DNA of 7,909 nucleotides from Rubrobacteraceae bacterium (GCA_021156345.1 JAJNDJ010000050.1:1-7909), one strand, 5' to 3'; positions 1 through 6,040 are shown, numbered from the stretch's first letter. Numbers and translations: made by a program. The notes: generated by a model not told the origin, from the sequence alone.

Positions 1-703
1 AGGTAAGGCCGTCACATTCGATTCGGGTGGTATCTCCATAAAGCCATCGGCCGGAATGGAGGAGATGAAGTTCGACATGAGCGGTGGCGCGGCCGTCCTG
101 GGGGCCATGGAGGCCGCAGGGGCTCTGGATCTCCCGCTCAACGTCGTCGCCCTCGTGCCTGCGACAGAGAACCTGCCTGGTGGGGACGCTTTCAAACCCG
201 GCGACGTGCTTCAGATGCACTCCGGCAAGACGGTAGAGATAGTTACGACCGACGCGGAGGGGCGTTTGATCCTCGCTGACGCCCTCTCTTATGCCAGGCG
301 CTACGAACCTTCCGTCGTGGTTGACTGCGCCACCTTGACGGGGGCCTGCACCGTCGCGCTCGGAGACCACGCTTCCGGCCTCATGGGGAACGACGAGGAT
401 CTCGTTGCGGAGCTACAGACCGCGGGTGAGACGACCGGGGAGAGGGCCTGGCCGCTGCCGCTCTTCGGGGAGTATACAGAGCAGATCAAAGGCGACACCG
501 CAGACATAAAGAACTCCGGCGGCCGCAGAGGAGGGGCTTTGACCGCCGGTGCCTTCCTGAAGGAGTTTGCCGACTACCCGTGGGCGCACCTGGATGTGGC
601 GGGAACCGCCTACGGCAAGAAGGGCAACGCCTATACGACAAAGGGCGCGACGGGCGTACCTGCCCGCCTGCTCGTCGAGTTTCTGCTTGGGAGGACGCGA
701 TGA
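1..703 (+). CDS. pepA: Leucyl aminopeptidase (peptidase family M17), C-terminal catalytic part, 5' truncated by window edge
   Basis: Cytosolic two-metal aminopeptidase that removes N-terminal residues from peptides. The reading frame is open from base 2, so the gene begins before the window; about 233 codons are visible of a family length near 490-500. All metal and catalytic positions known from E. coli PepA can be matched: Lys in GKAVTFDSGG (5-7), Asp in FDSGG (20-22), Lys in SIKPSAGM (41-43), Asp in KFDMSGG (74-76), and Asp, Glu and Arg in the signature TTDAEGRL (245-268). The family signature is usually NTDAEGRL; Thr replaces Asn here, a mild variant. The ending (GTAYGKKGNAYTTKGATGVP, then a hydrophobic tail) is normal for M17. 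Its TGA overlaps the next gene's ATG (ATGA), so the two are probably translationally coupled. The internal ATG at 56 is not the true start because conserved catalytic residues lie upstream of it. Confidence 0.96.
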   Translation, partial: GKAVTFDSGGISIKPSAGMEEMKFDMSGGAAVLGAMEAAGALDLPLNVVALVPATENLPGGDAFKPGDVLQMHSGKTVEIVTTDAEGRLILADALSYARRYEPSVVVDCATLTGACTVALGDHASGLMGNDEDLVAELQTAGETTGERAWPLPLFGEYTEQIKGDTADIKNSGGRRGGALTAGAFLKEFADYPWAHLDVAGTAYGKKGNAYTTKGATGVPARLLVEFLLGRTR

Positions 704-1338
704 TCCTGCAGAGGCTCACCGTCGGCCCTTTCCAGGAGAACTGTTACATCATCGGGGATGAGGACTCTGGGGTTGGCGCGGTCGTCGATCCCGGCGATGA
801 GGCGGCCCGCATCGCGCTCGCGGTCGAGCAGACCGATCTGGAGGTGGGGTCCATAATCGTCACCCACGCCCATATAGACCACGTCGGGGCCGTCGCCGCC
901 CTCGTCGACGAGTACGCCTGCCCGGTCCTGATGCACGCCGAGTCCGAACCCATGCTGAAGCAGCTTCCTACCCAGGCGATGATGATGGGCCTGAGATTCG
1001 GCAAGGTCCCTGCTGTGGACCGCTACGTCGGCGAAGGAGAGGTGCTCGAGGTCGGAGAACTCAGGCTGCGTTCGCTCTACACACCAGGTCACGCGCCTGG
1101 ACACCTGGCTTTCTACGTCGAGGACCAGGGTCTCGTTCTGTCAGGCGACGCCCTCTTCGCGGGAAGCGTGGGAAGGGTAGATCTCCCTGGCGGGAGCATG
1201 GAGGTCCTGATGCGCAGCATCGAGGAGCGGCTGCTGACGCTCCCTGACGAGACGACGGTCTATCCCGGTCACGGGCCGCAGACCACTATCGGGAGCGAGC
1301 GCACGTCCAACCCATTTCTGCAGGGAGGGCAGTTTTGA
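700..1338 (+). CDS. Metallo-beta-lactamase-fold hydrolase, glyoxalase II-like (YcbL type)
   Basis: Predicted cytosolic Zn-dependent hydrolase of 212 residues, the usual size for short glyoxalase-II-like (hydroxyacylglutathione hydrolase-type) proteins. The family opening QRLTVGPFQENCYII is at residues 4-18. The metal ligands are complete: THAHIDH (His56, His58, Asp60, His61), His131 in TPGHAPGH, Asp150 in SGDALF, and His191 in YPGHGP. The GRVDLPGG segment after Asp150 is typical of this branch. I chose the ATG at 700 because it gives the family N-terminus and forms an ATGA overlap with the aminopeptidase stop. A longer frame from 580 would only read through the aminopeptidase gene. The substrate cannot be read from sequence; thioester hydrolysis such as S-lactoyl conjugates is the family expectation. 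Its TGA overlaps the next start (TTGA). Confidence 0.93.
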   Translation: MILQRLTVGPFQENCYIIGDEDSGVGAVVDPGDEAARIALAVEQTDLEVGSIIVTHAHIDHVGAVAALVDEYACPVLMHAESEPMLKQLPTQAMMMGLRFGKVPAVDRYVGEGEVLEVGELRLRSLYTPGHAPGHLAFYVEDQGLVLSGDALFAGSVGRVDLPGGSMEVLMRSIEERLLTLPDETTVYPGHGPQTTIGSERTSNPFLQGGQF

Positions 1339-1859
1339 GCGAGAGTGTCCACAGGCACAGGGAGTCGGCCCCGGAGCATGTCAGGGTCGCCGTGCTCACC
1401 ATCAGCGACACGAGGACCCGCGAGACCGACACGGGGGGCGACACCGCAGAACAGATCCTTCGCGAAGCGGGGCAGGAGATCGTGGCCCGCCAGATCGTCA
1501 GGGACGAGGTGAATGGCATCAGGACCAGCCTCGTAGACCTGCTTGCGAATCCAGAGGTGGACGCTGTTATTACGACGGGTGGGACCGGGATCTCGGGCCG
1601 CGACACGACCTACGAGGTTGTCGACCGCATGATCGAGAAGAAACTCGACGGTTTCGGTGAGATCTTCAGGATGCTCTCGTACGAGGAGATCGGGGCCGCG
1701 GCGATCATGAGCCGCGCGGTGGCTGGAGGCGTGGGCACCAAGTTCGTAGCGAGCCTGCCAGGGTCGCGCAACGCGGTCAGGCTCGCTGTGGAGAAGCTAC
1801 TCGTCCCCGAGCTGGCCCACATCGTGTTCGAGCTTCGCAAGCATGAGGAAAGCGGGTAG
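1335..1859 (+). CDS. MoaB/MogA-family molybdenum cofactor biosynthesis protein
   Basis: Member of the MoCF-binding fold (MoaB/MogA) that binds molybdopterin and, in MogA, adenylylates it before molybdate insertion. The protein has 174 residues, usual for MoaB. Residues 16-28 (VRVAVLTISDTRT) are the first strand and loop. The glycine-rich ligand-binding motif TTGGTGISGRDTT is at residues 80-92 with Asp90 in place. The motif LPGSRNAV near residue 143 is the second family hallmark. The start is TTG at 1335, overlapping the preceding TGA by four bases; this gives a family-like N-terminus, and translation is probably coupled to the upstream hydrolase. No other cofactor genes are visible, so this may be a stand-alone MoaB. 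Sequence alone does not separate MoaB (often inactive as an adenylyltransferase) from MogA. Confidence 0.92.
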   Translation: MSESVHRHRESAPEHVRVAVLTISDTRTRETDTGGDTAEQILREAGQEIVARQIVRDEVNGIRTSLVDLLANPEVDAVITTGGTGISGRDTTYEVVDRMIEKKLDGFGEIFRMLSYEEIGAAAIMSRAVAGGVGTKFVASLPGSRNAVRLAVEKLLVPELAHIVFELRKHEESG

Positions 1860-1863
1860 AGAG

Positions 1864-2121
1864 ATGGAAAGAGAACCCCTATCATCCGAAGCCGATGCGC
1901 TCTGGCGCAGGCTGTGGGAGATCTGGCAGGAGAACGGCGAGGAGGACGTGGTCCTCGATTCCACCAAGCTGTCCGAGCTCGAAGATGAGATCCCAGACCT
2001 CGAAAACCGGATGAAGACGGCACTCGCCTACCTCCAGCGTGCCCGCTACATCCAGTACCGCTCCGGGGTCGGCGAGGACGGCATAGAGCCGATCCTCTAC
2101 GATGTCTACGAGCCGCGCTGA
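1864..2121 (+). CDS. Small acidic hypothetical protein, possible winged-helix-like fold
   Basis: I do not recognise this 85-residue protein. It starts four bases after the MoaB stop, in the same direction, so it is probably the last gene of the operon. The N-terminal half is strongly acidic and helix-forming (LWRRLWEIWQENGEED, then SELEDEIPDLENRM). It is followed by a basic helix (KTALAYLQRARYI) and a C-terminal stretch that reads as a beta hairpin (QYRSGVGEDGIEPILYDVYEPR, residues 64-85). Helices followed by a hairpin resemble a small winged helix, but this is inference from pattern only. An in-frame ATG at 1843 lies inside the MoaB gene and lacks a ribosome binding site; the ATG at 1864 follows a purine-rich GTAGAGAG and is preferred. 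No signal peptide, membrane segment or cysteine is seen. Confidence 0.7.
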   Translation: MEREPLSSEADALWRRLWEIWQENGEEDVVLDSTKLSELEDEIPDLENRMKTALAYLQRARYIQYRSGVGEDGIEPILYDVYEPR

Positions 2122-2143
2122 GCCCATGAATACCTAGTGGAGC

Positions 2144-2150
2144 GAGGAGG
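2144..2150 (+). promoter_or_regulatory. Shine-Dalgarno deciding the YdcZ-family start
   Basis: GAGGAGG at 2144-2150 abuts a possible GTG start at 2151, too close for initiation. It lies nine bases before the in-frame ATG at 2160, so the ATG is preferred and the three extra N-terminal residues of the GTG reading are probably not made. Confidence 0.7.
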
Positions 2151-2159
2151 GTGAAGAGT

Positions 2160-2606
2160 ATGACCTGGCTACTCTTGCTGCCGGTGGCGCTCGCCGCGGG
2201 GATGGCCGCGCCCACACAATTCGCCATCAACAGCCAGCTGCGCCAGGTCGTCGGCGGCCCGGTACTGGCGGCCGCGCTCTCGTTTCTCGTGGGGACCGTG
2301 GTCCTGTTCGTAACCACCGCTGTCGTGCGTCGCTCCGTGCCCGAGCTAGGGCCAATCATGAACGCGCCGTGGTGGATGTGGCTCGGCGGTCTGCTCGGAG
2401 CTTTTTTCGTATGCGCCTCGATCGTCCTTACCCCCCGCCTGGGGGCGGCGACGACGGTGGGCCTGTTCCTGGCGGGGCAGGTGATCGCGTCCATAGCGAT
2501 AGATCATTTCGGCCTGCTCGGCGTCCCATTGCAACCAGCGAGCATACCTCGCCTTCTGGGAGCACTGCTCATCATTGTTGGAGTCGCTATCGTCCAGAGG
2601 TTCTAA
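2160..2606 (+). CDS. YdcZ-family (DUF606) small DMT-type membrane transporter
   Basis: Integral inner-membrane protein of 148 residues, matching the 140-150 residue YdcZ/DUF606 family of the drug/metabolite transporter superfamily. Five hydrophobic segments can be seen: residues 2-20 (TWLLLLPVALAAGMAAPTQ), about 35-57, about 72-90, about 95-115, and the C-terminal IPRLLGALLIIVGVAIVQRF. Family-typical patches are the first helix followed by INSQLR, the VLAAALSFLVGT helix, WWMWLGGLLGAFFV, and RLGAATTVGLFLAGQ with the following Asp-His. Many YdcZ genes occur as pairs, but here there is only one. It is separated from the upstream operon by 38 bases with its own strong ribosome binding site. The substrate is unknown. 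An imperfect palindrome follows the stop. Confidence 0.88.
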   Translation: MTWLLLLPVALAAGMAAPTQFAINSQLRQVVGGPVLAAALSFLVGTVVLFVTTAVVRRSVPELGPIMNAPWWMWLGGLLGAFFVCASIVLTPRLGAATTVGLFLAGQVIASIAIDHFGLLGVPLQPASIPRLLGALLIIVGVAIVQRF

Positions 2607-2608
2607 GG

Positions 2609-2636
2609 TTGCAAAGAGGTTCGAACCCGTCTGCAA
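2609..2636. repeat. Imperfect 28-bp palindrome after the transporter stop, possible terminator hairpin
   Basis: The outer arms TTGCA (2609-2613) and TGCAA (2632-2636) flank a perfect 10-bp palindrome GGTTCGAACC (2618-2627). As RNA it can fold as UUGC, a two-base bulge, AGA, GG, a seven-base loop, CC, a bulged G, UCU, GCAA. It begins two bases after the TAA of the membrane protein, between convergent gene groups, where a terminator is expected. There is no U-tract, so a standard intrinsic terminator is not shown. The rest of 2607-2731 holds no supportable gene on either strand. Confidence 0.35.
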
Positions 2637-2731
2637 GCTGGCCAGCACTTCGGCTTGTCAGCTTCCTGGTTTCGCTCATTGCCGAACCTGCGCGTCGCGG
2701 TAGGTCGATACCTCTACGGATCACTGTCGCT

Positions 2732-2890
2732 CTACGATGAGAAGTCGGGGACGGCACCACGCGCGACTACCGCACGGCCCTTGGGCTCCTCCCAGTCTTC
2801 CTGCCGGCCGAGCGCCGTCTCGTCGAGGAAGTAGTAAGAACCGCCAACCGTCTCCAGGCCTCGAGCGTAGACGGAGTAGGTGTGGAAGCC
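2732..2890 (-). pseudogene. C-terminal remnant of a DUF899 (thioredoxin-like) family gene
   Basis: On the minus strand, 52 codons from 2890 to a TAG at 2732-2734 read as the end of a DUF899 protein. They begin [17 protein letters not shown], continue with [20 protein letters not shown] and end with AVPDFSS. The HTYS-YARG, LD-TALGRQE-WEEPKGR pattern is my recollection of the conserved C-terminus of this family of roughly 200-260 residue thioredoxin-like proteins of unknown function. The frame is open back to the TAG of the reductase-like gene at 2948 (71 codons in all), but the upstream part ([12 protein letters not shown]) does not look like the family. In another frame, [10 protein letters not shown] just upstream (2890-2919) could be more of the gene displaced by a frameshift. 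There is no start codon or ribosome binding site giving a whole protein. Most of the 5' end is missing, so I call it a remnant. Confidence 0.68.
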
Positions 2891-2947
2891 AGCGCCGGAG
2901 AGAAGATGCCGTAATGCGTCATGCCTGGCATATTCATCATCCTGCCT

Positions 2948-3574
2948 CTAGGTCCCCTGCCTGGCGACCCGGAACGATATATGAGTGACTCCGGGCGAAT
3001 CTAGGAGCCTGATCTTCTCCAGGTCCAACCCTTCTTCACCGACGTTCTCGAACAGCCTCACTCCACTTCCGAGTATCACGGGAGCCAGGTGGAACTGCAC
3101 CTCATCCACAAGCCCAGCTTTTGCGAACTGATCGATCGTGTTCGCCCCGCCTGATATCCTCACGTCCTTCTCTCCCGCAGCCTCTCTGGCCTGCTCCAGC
3201 GCGCTCTCTATACCACCGGTCACGAATGTAAAGGTCGTCCCTCCCTCTCTTATCCACGGCTCTCTCCCGTGGTTGGTAAGGACGAAGACCGGAGCCTGAA
3301 AGGGCGGTGGATCCGGCCATCCGATCTCCCCCTCGTCGAACATACGCCTACCCATGATGAAAGCCCCGACATGTTCGTATGCCTCTCTCAAGACCTCGTC
3401 GTCCTTGTTGGTCCGGCCACCCCGTAGGCTCTGCCTCTCGCGCCAGGCTTCCAGGTCGTAGACCCACTGGTGGATACGATGTCCTCCGTCACCAAGGGCG
3501 TTCTGCGGACCGGCATTGGGACCTGCGATGAAGCCGTCGAGGGACATCCCCACATCTACGGTCACCTTACTCAT
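2948..3574 (-). CDS. Dihydrofolate reductase-like / RibD C-terminal domain protein (copy 1)
   Basis: Predicted cytosolic NADPH-dependent reductase-like protein of 208 residues, in the RibD C-terminal/DHFR superfamily (COG0262, YwjB/YyaP-like), not a classical folate reductase. It shows the N-terminal MSLDGFIAGPNAGPQ (residues 10-24), the central GAFIMGRRMFDEGEIGW with the GRR-F motif, the strand PVFVLTNH, the TFTFVTGGIESALEQAREAA block, the nucleotide-binding-like ISGGANTIDQFAKAGLVDE, and LAPVILGSGVRLFENV. The start at 3574 has AAAGG six bases upstream and begins exactly like its paralogue (MSKVT versus MGKVT). The frame stays open upstream to 3967, but that is opposite-frame read-through of the neighbouring paralogue. 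The gap to the upstream gene is 29 bases, so cotranscription is likely. The substrate is unknown. Confidence 0.9.
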   Translation of the reverse strand: MSKVTVDVGMSLDGFIAGPNAGPQNALGDGGHRIHQWVYDLEAWRERQSLRGGRTNKDDEVLREAYEHVGAFIMGRRMFDEGEIGWPDPPPFQAPVFVLTNHGREPWIREGGTTFTFVTGGIESALEQAREAAGEKDVRISGGANTIDQFAKAGLVDEVQFHLAPVILGSGVRLFENVGEEGLDLEKIRLLDSPGVTHISFRVARQGT

Positions 3575-3603
3575 TTTGCGCCTTTCATGACTACTTCCCT
3601 CGT

Positions 3604-4224
3604 TTACTTTACGACCCGGAAGGTCATGTGGGTCACGTCGGGATCTGCTATCAACCTGATCCTCTCCAGCTCGATATGTTCGGTACCGAGGTGATCGAAC
3701 AACCTGACGCCGTCCCCCAGCAGCACGGGGACAACGTCTACATGTACTTCGTCCAGTAGCCCCGCCTTGAGGCACTGCTGGACGAGGCTCGCTGCGCCCA
3801 CCGCGACGTTCTTCTCGCCAGCCGCGGCCCTGGCCTGTTCGACCGCGCTCTCCACGCCGTCGGTGACGAAGGTGAATGGCGACCCCTCGTAGTCCCATCC
3901 GTCGGGGACGGAGTGGGTTACGACGAAGATCGGGACGTGTTGGCCTATGGGATGAGTGCCGCCCCAACCATTCGTAATATCGAACGTCCTCCGTCCCGTC
4001 ACGATCGCCCCGATCTCGGAGAATACTTCCCGCAGAAGGTCGGCGGCTTGAGAGGAGACCTTGAACGTCATCCCGCCACTAGGCACGACATAGTCGGTAT
4101 CGCCGCTCGAATACCAATCGAAGAGCCGCATTCCTCCCTCGCCCAAAGGATGCTCAGGCCCATCGTTCGGCCCGGCAATGAACCCGTCGAGCGACATCGT
4201 GAGTCCCGCAGTTACTTTGCCCAT
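3604..4224 (-). CDS. Dihydrofolate reductase-like / RibD C-terminal domain protein (copy 2)
   Basis: A 206-residue paralogue of the next gene downstream, with the same fold and presumably the same kind of NADPH-dependent reduction. It has TMSLDGFIAGPNDGPEHPLG near the N-terminus, GAIVTGRRTFDITNGWGG in the centre, PIFVVTH, the PFTFVTDGVESAVEQARAAA block, VGAASLVQQCLKAGLLDE, and PVLLGDGVRLFDHLG. By eye, roughly half of aligned residues are identical to copy 1, so the duplication is old or the copies arrived separately. One difference is notable: where copy 1 has ISGGANTIDQ, this copy has VGAASLVQQ, a weaker match to the glycine-rich nucleotide-binding turn. The start at 4224 has AAGGAGT six to seven bases upstream, an excellent ribosome binding site. 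It begins 19 bases after the VOC gene stop, so the two are in one operon. Confidence 0.9.
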   Translation of the reverse strand: MGKVTAGLTMSLDGFIAGPNDGPEHPLGEGGMRLFDWYSSGDTDYVVPSGGMTFKVSSQAADLLREVFSEIGAIVTGRRTFDITNGWGGTHPIGQHVPIFVVTHSVPDGWDYEGSPFTFVTDGVESAVEQARAAAGEKNVAVGAASLVQQCLKAGLLDEVHVDVVPVLLGDGVRLFDHLGTEHIELERIRLIADPDVTHMTFRVVK

Positions 4225-4243
4225 GTCTGCACTCCTTCCAAAT

Positions 4244-4657
4244 CTAATTACGGGCGGGTATCTGTTGCACGCACCAGCGGTTGCCGTCCGGGTCGCTGAA
4301 GAAGACGCACCCCACATTGTCCAGGTCTTCTCCCTCCTCAGCCGGGCGGTAAGCCCCCTCGTCGAAGACCTGGAACTCGCCGACATCGACGCCTCTCTCG
4401 ACCAGCTGGGTGCGGGCGGTGCGCACATCCCGGACGACCAGGAACACGCCGTCTATGGAGCCTGGTTCCATATCCACCGTCCCCTTTCCCAGATGGATCG
4501 AGCACGCGGATCCGGGCGGGGTCAGTTGAACGAGGCGGAGGTCGTCGCTGACCCTGAAGTCGATGTCTACCTCGAACCCAACCTTCTCGGCGTAGAAATC
4601 TCTGGCGCGATCAATGTCCGAGACCGGGACCGTCACGACCTCTATCTTCCAGTCCAT
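4244..4657 (-). CDS. VOC-family (glyoxalase/bleomycin-resistance/dioxygenase fold) protein
   Basis: Small cytosolic protein of 137 residues, one VOC domain built from two beta-alpha-beta-beta-beta modules. Module one starts IEVVTVPVSDIDRARDFYAE and continues KVGFEVDIDFRVSDDLRLVQLTPPG. Module two starts at DGVFLVVRDVRTARTQLVERG and ends with FFSDPDGNRWCVQQIP, the classic VOC ending in which the D-P-(D/E)-G-N turn precedes the last strand. Members act as glyoxalases, ring-cleaving dioxygenases, antibiotic-binding proteins or unknown lyases, and this sequence does not decide which. The start at 4657 has AGGAAGGAGC five bases upstream. The frame continues upstream to 4861 inside the serine hydrolase gene, without support. 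An 86-base gap containing a small inverted repeat separates it from the serine hydrolase stop. Confidence 0.92.
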   Translation of the reverse strand: MDWKIEVVTVPVSDIDRARDFYAEKVGFEVDIDFRVSDDLRLVQLTPPGSACSIHLGKGTVDMEPGSIDGVFLVVRDVRTARTQLVERGVDVGEFQVFDEGAYRPAEEGEDLDNVGCVFFSDPDGNRWCVQQIPARN

Positions 4658-4707
4658 AGTGCTCCTTCCTCTTGCCAGACCAGGCGCTGATTTCCTGAGA
4701 TGAACGT

Positions 4708-4730
4708 CCTCTCGTTCTCTCCAGGAGAGG
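4708..4730. repeat. Inverted repeat between serine hydrolase and VOC genes
   Basis: CCTCTC at 4708-4713 pairs with GAGAGG at 4725-4730, and a second CTCTC at 4717-4721 can pair with GAGAG at 4725-4729 around a three-base loop. Two arms therefore compete for one partner. On the minus-strand transcript it lies in the 86-base leader of the VOC gene, after the serine hydrolase stop. There is no U-tract. It could be a processing or attenuation hairpin, or chance. Confidence 0.25.
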
Positions 4731-4743
4731 GCTCGAGTTCGCC

Positions 4744-5856
4744 CTAGTCCTCTTCGACTGCCTTCGTAACGATCTCGGAGATCTGCTCGGCGGCTTCGAA
4801 ACCTGCGGTGAGCCTGTTCTTCGTCAGGGCCCAGGTGACGCCTGTGGCGGTGTCGGCGCATGCGAAGCTCCCGCCGACGCCCCCGATTCCTAGCACGCTC
4901 TTGGTCTCTTGTGGGTCTGCTCCCAGGCGACCGACAGAGTAACCCAGCGCCCAGGTGGTCGGGAAGCCCATGATCTCGTCTACGCCGCTGACCGCTCCGG
5001 CGGATATCTCTCGGAGCCGCTCGGGGGAGACGAGCCGGATGCCATCCACCTCGTCCACCAGCGCGGCGTACATTCGCGCCACGGCCCGCGCTGACATCTT
5101 GCCGCCGGCCGGTATATCGGCCATCAGGATGTCGGGACGGTTGCCGAACGCGGCGGTCGGGGTCACCTGCCGCGGCCCCAGCTTGAAGAAAGGAGAATCA
5201 TCGGGCATCGAGGCAAGCAATTCCGCGCTGCCTTCCATGTCTTCCAGCCTGGCCAGCCTGCCCAGCTCGGACCGTGGGACGCCGAAGTAGATCTCATCGG
5301 CGATGCCCAGCGATTCTGATATCTCCTCGCGAAGCACCTGCGAGATGGGCTTGCCCGTAGTCCGGCGGACGATCTCCCCGACTATGTATCCGAACGGGTA
5401 TGCATGATAGGCAATCTTCGTGCCAGGCACCCACCAGGGTTCGGCGTCGGCGATGGCAGCGCACATTTTGTCCCAGTCACACAAGTCCTCCGGCGTCGTG
5501 TCGTCAGGTATGCCCGGTACACCGACCGTATGCGTCAGGACGTGCCGCACGGTAGCAGCCTCTTTACCGTGGGCGCCGAACTCGGGCCAAATGTCCACGA
5601 CCGGTGTGTCGTAGCCGAACAACCCGTGCTCGACGAGCACGTGCGCCACAGTCGAGGTCGCACCCTTGCCGACCGAGTAGCAATAGAAGGGCGTGTCGGG
5701 CTCGACCAGGCGCCCGGTCTCATGGTCGGCAACGCCAGCGACGGCGTCGGCCACCTGCTCACCGTGCCGGTAGACGGCGACCTGCAGGCCCCGCTCCGCC
5801 CCCGAGTCGACCAGTTCGTCGATCACTCTCTGAATCTGTTGCTGAAGGTCGTTCAT
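4744..5856 (-). CDS. Serine hydrolase, beta-lactamase class C / EstB-like family
   Basis: Predicted hydrolase (esterase, peptidase or beta-lactamase-like) of 370 residues, normal for this family (Pfam Beta-lactamase). The nucleophile motif S-x-x-K is present as Ser61-Val-Gly-Lys64 in FYCYSVGKGATS. The family block VRHVLTHTVGVPG is at 103-115. PGTKIAYHAYPFGYIVGEIV (144-163) holds Tyr150, the position of the catalytic tyrosine of Y-x-N, but reads Y-H-A. The C-terminal LGIGGVGGSFACAD is where EstB-like members usually have GHGG-GGS; the histidine is replaced by isoleucine. No signal peptide or membrane helix is seen, so it is probably cytosolic. I prefer the ATG at 5856, preceded by GGAGAGG with nine bases spacing; an in-frame TTG at 5874 lies on top of that site. 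It begins 26 bases after the SDR remnant. The substrate is unknown. Confidence 0.92.
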   Translation of the reverse strand: MNDLQQQIQRVIDELVDSGAERGLQVAVYRHGEQVADAVAGVADHETGRLVEPDTPFYCYSVGKGATSTVAHVLVEHGLFGYDTPVVDIWPEFGAHGKEAATVRHVLTHTVGVPGIPDDTTPEDLCDWDKMCAAIADAEPWWVPGTKIAYHAYPFGYIVGEIVRRTTGKPISQVLREEISESLGIADEIYFGVPRSELGRLARLEDMEGSAELLASMPDDSPFFKLGPRQVTPTAAFGNRPDILMADIPAGGKMSARAVARMYAALVDEVDGIRLVSPERLREISAGAVSGVDEIMGFPTTWALGYSVGRLGADPQETKSVLGIGGVGGSFACADTATGVTWALTKNRLTAGFEAAEQISEIVTKAVEED

Positions 5857-5882
5857 GATCCCATTCCTCTCCAAAGCATACT

Positions 5883-5999
5883 CTAGTCTACGACCGTTCC
5901 GGTAGTCGTGCCGACCCGGTCCGAGGCCATGAACGCCACCGCGCCACCTACTTTGCCTCCACCTCCGTAGATCACGGCGTTCTTGCCCTCGAACAGCAT
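5883..5999 (-). pseudogene. SDR (short-chain dehydrogenase) remnant: N-terminus joined in frame to C-terminus
   Basis: A 38-codon frame with a strong ribosome binding site (GGGAGGA, six bases before ATG 5999). The first 20 residues, MLFEGKNAVIYGGGGKVGGA, are the start of a classical Rossmann SDR: the first strand, the glycine-rich NAD(P) loop G-G-G-G-x-V-G-G, and the beginning of helix A. The next residues, VAFMASDRVGTTTGTVVD, are the typical end of an SDR, where A-(A/F)-(F/L)-(M/L)-ASD-R is followed by (M/T)-TG-T-V-V. About 200 residues between, including the active-site Y-x-x-x-K, are gone, so no dehydrogenase can be made. The join keeps the frame, so a short peptide could still be translated. 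It sits 41 bases after the damaged transporter and 26 before the serine hydrolase, on the same strand. The assignment rests on motif recall, not a search. Confidence 0.72.
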
Positions 6000-6040
6000 G
6001 TTTATCCTCCCGTTTGTTGGATTCCCGGCGGGCTGGAAAC

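Noticed and set aside
580..699. Longer start for the MBL-fold hydrolase at 580
   Set aside because: It would overlap the aminopeptidase by 124 bases with unrelated residues; the family N-terminus begins at 700.
1610..2494. 294-codon open frame on the minus strand across MoaB, the small protein and the YdcZ gene
   Set aside because: Low-complexity Ser/Arg/Pro-rich translation with no motif, antisense to three well-supported genes; an effect of high GC.
2610..2640. A complete or partial tRNA gene at the GGTTCGAACCC sequence
   Set aside because: The flanks do not form a proper T-stem, acceptor stem or anticodon arm, and no CCA-like end follows; only the 11-base core matches.
2737..2988. 83-codon plus-strand frame in the gap between convergent genes
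   Set aside because: Composition is Arg/Ser/Pro-rich noise, and the minus strand of the same stretch carries a recognisable DUF899 C-terminus.
3575..3967. N-terminal extension of reductase copy 1 up to 339 residues
   Set aside because: The extra residues are Arg/Gly-rich read-through of the neighbouring gene in another frame. The start at 3574 has a ribosome binding site and matches the paralogue.
4178..4690. 170-codon plus-strand frame over the VOC gene
   Set aside because: No recognisable domain; it is antisense to a VOC gene with start, ribosome binding site and family motifs.
5404..5886. 160-codon plus-strand frame over the serine hydrolase 5' half
   Set aside because: Antisense shadow; the minus strand has S-x-x-K and other family motifs throughout.
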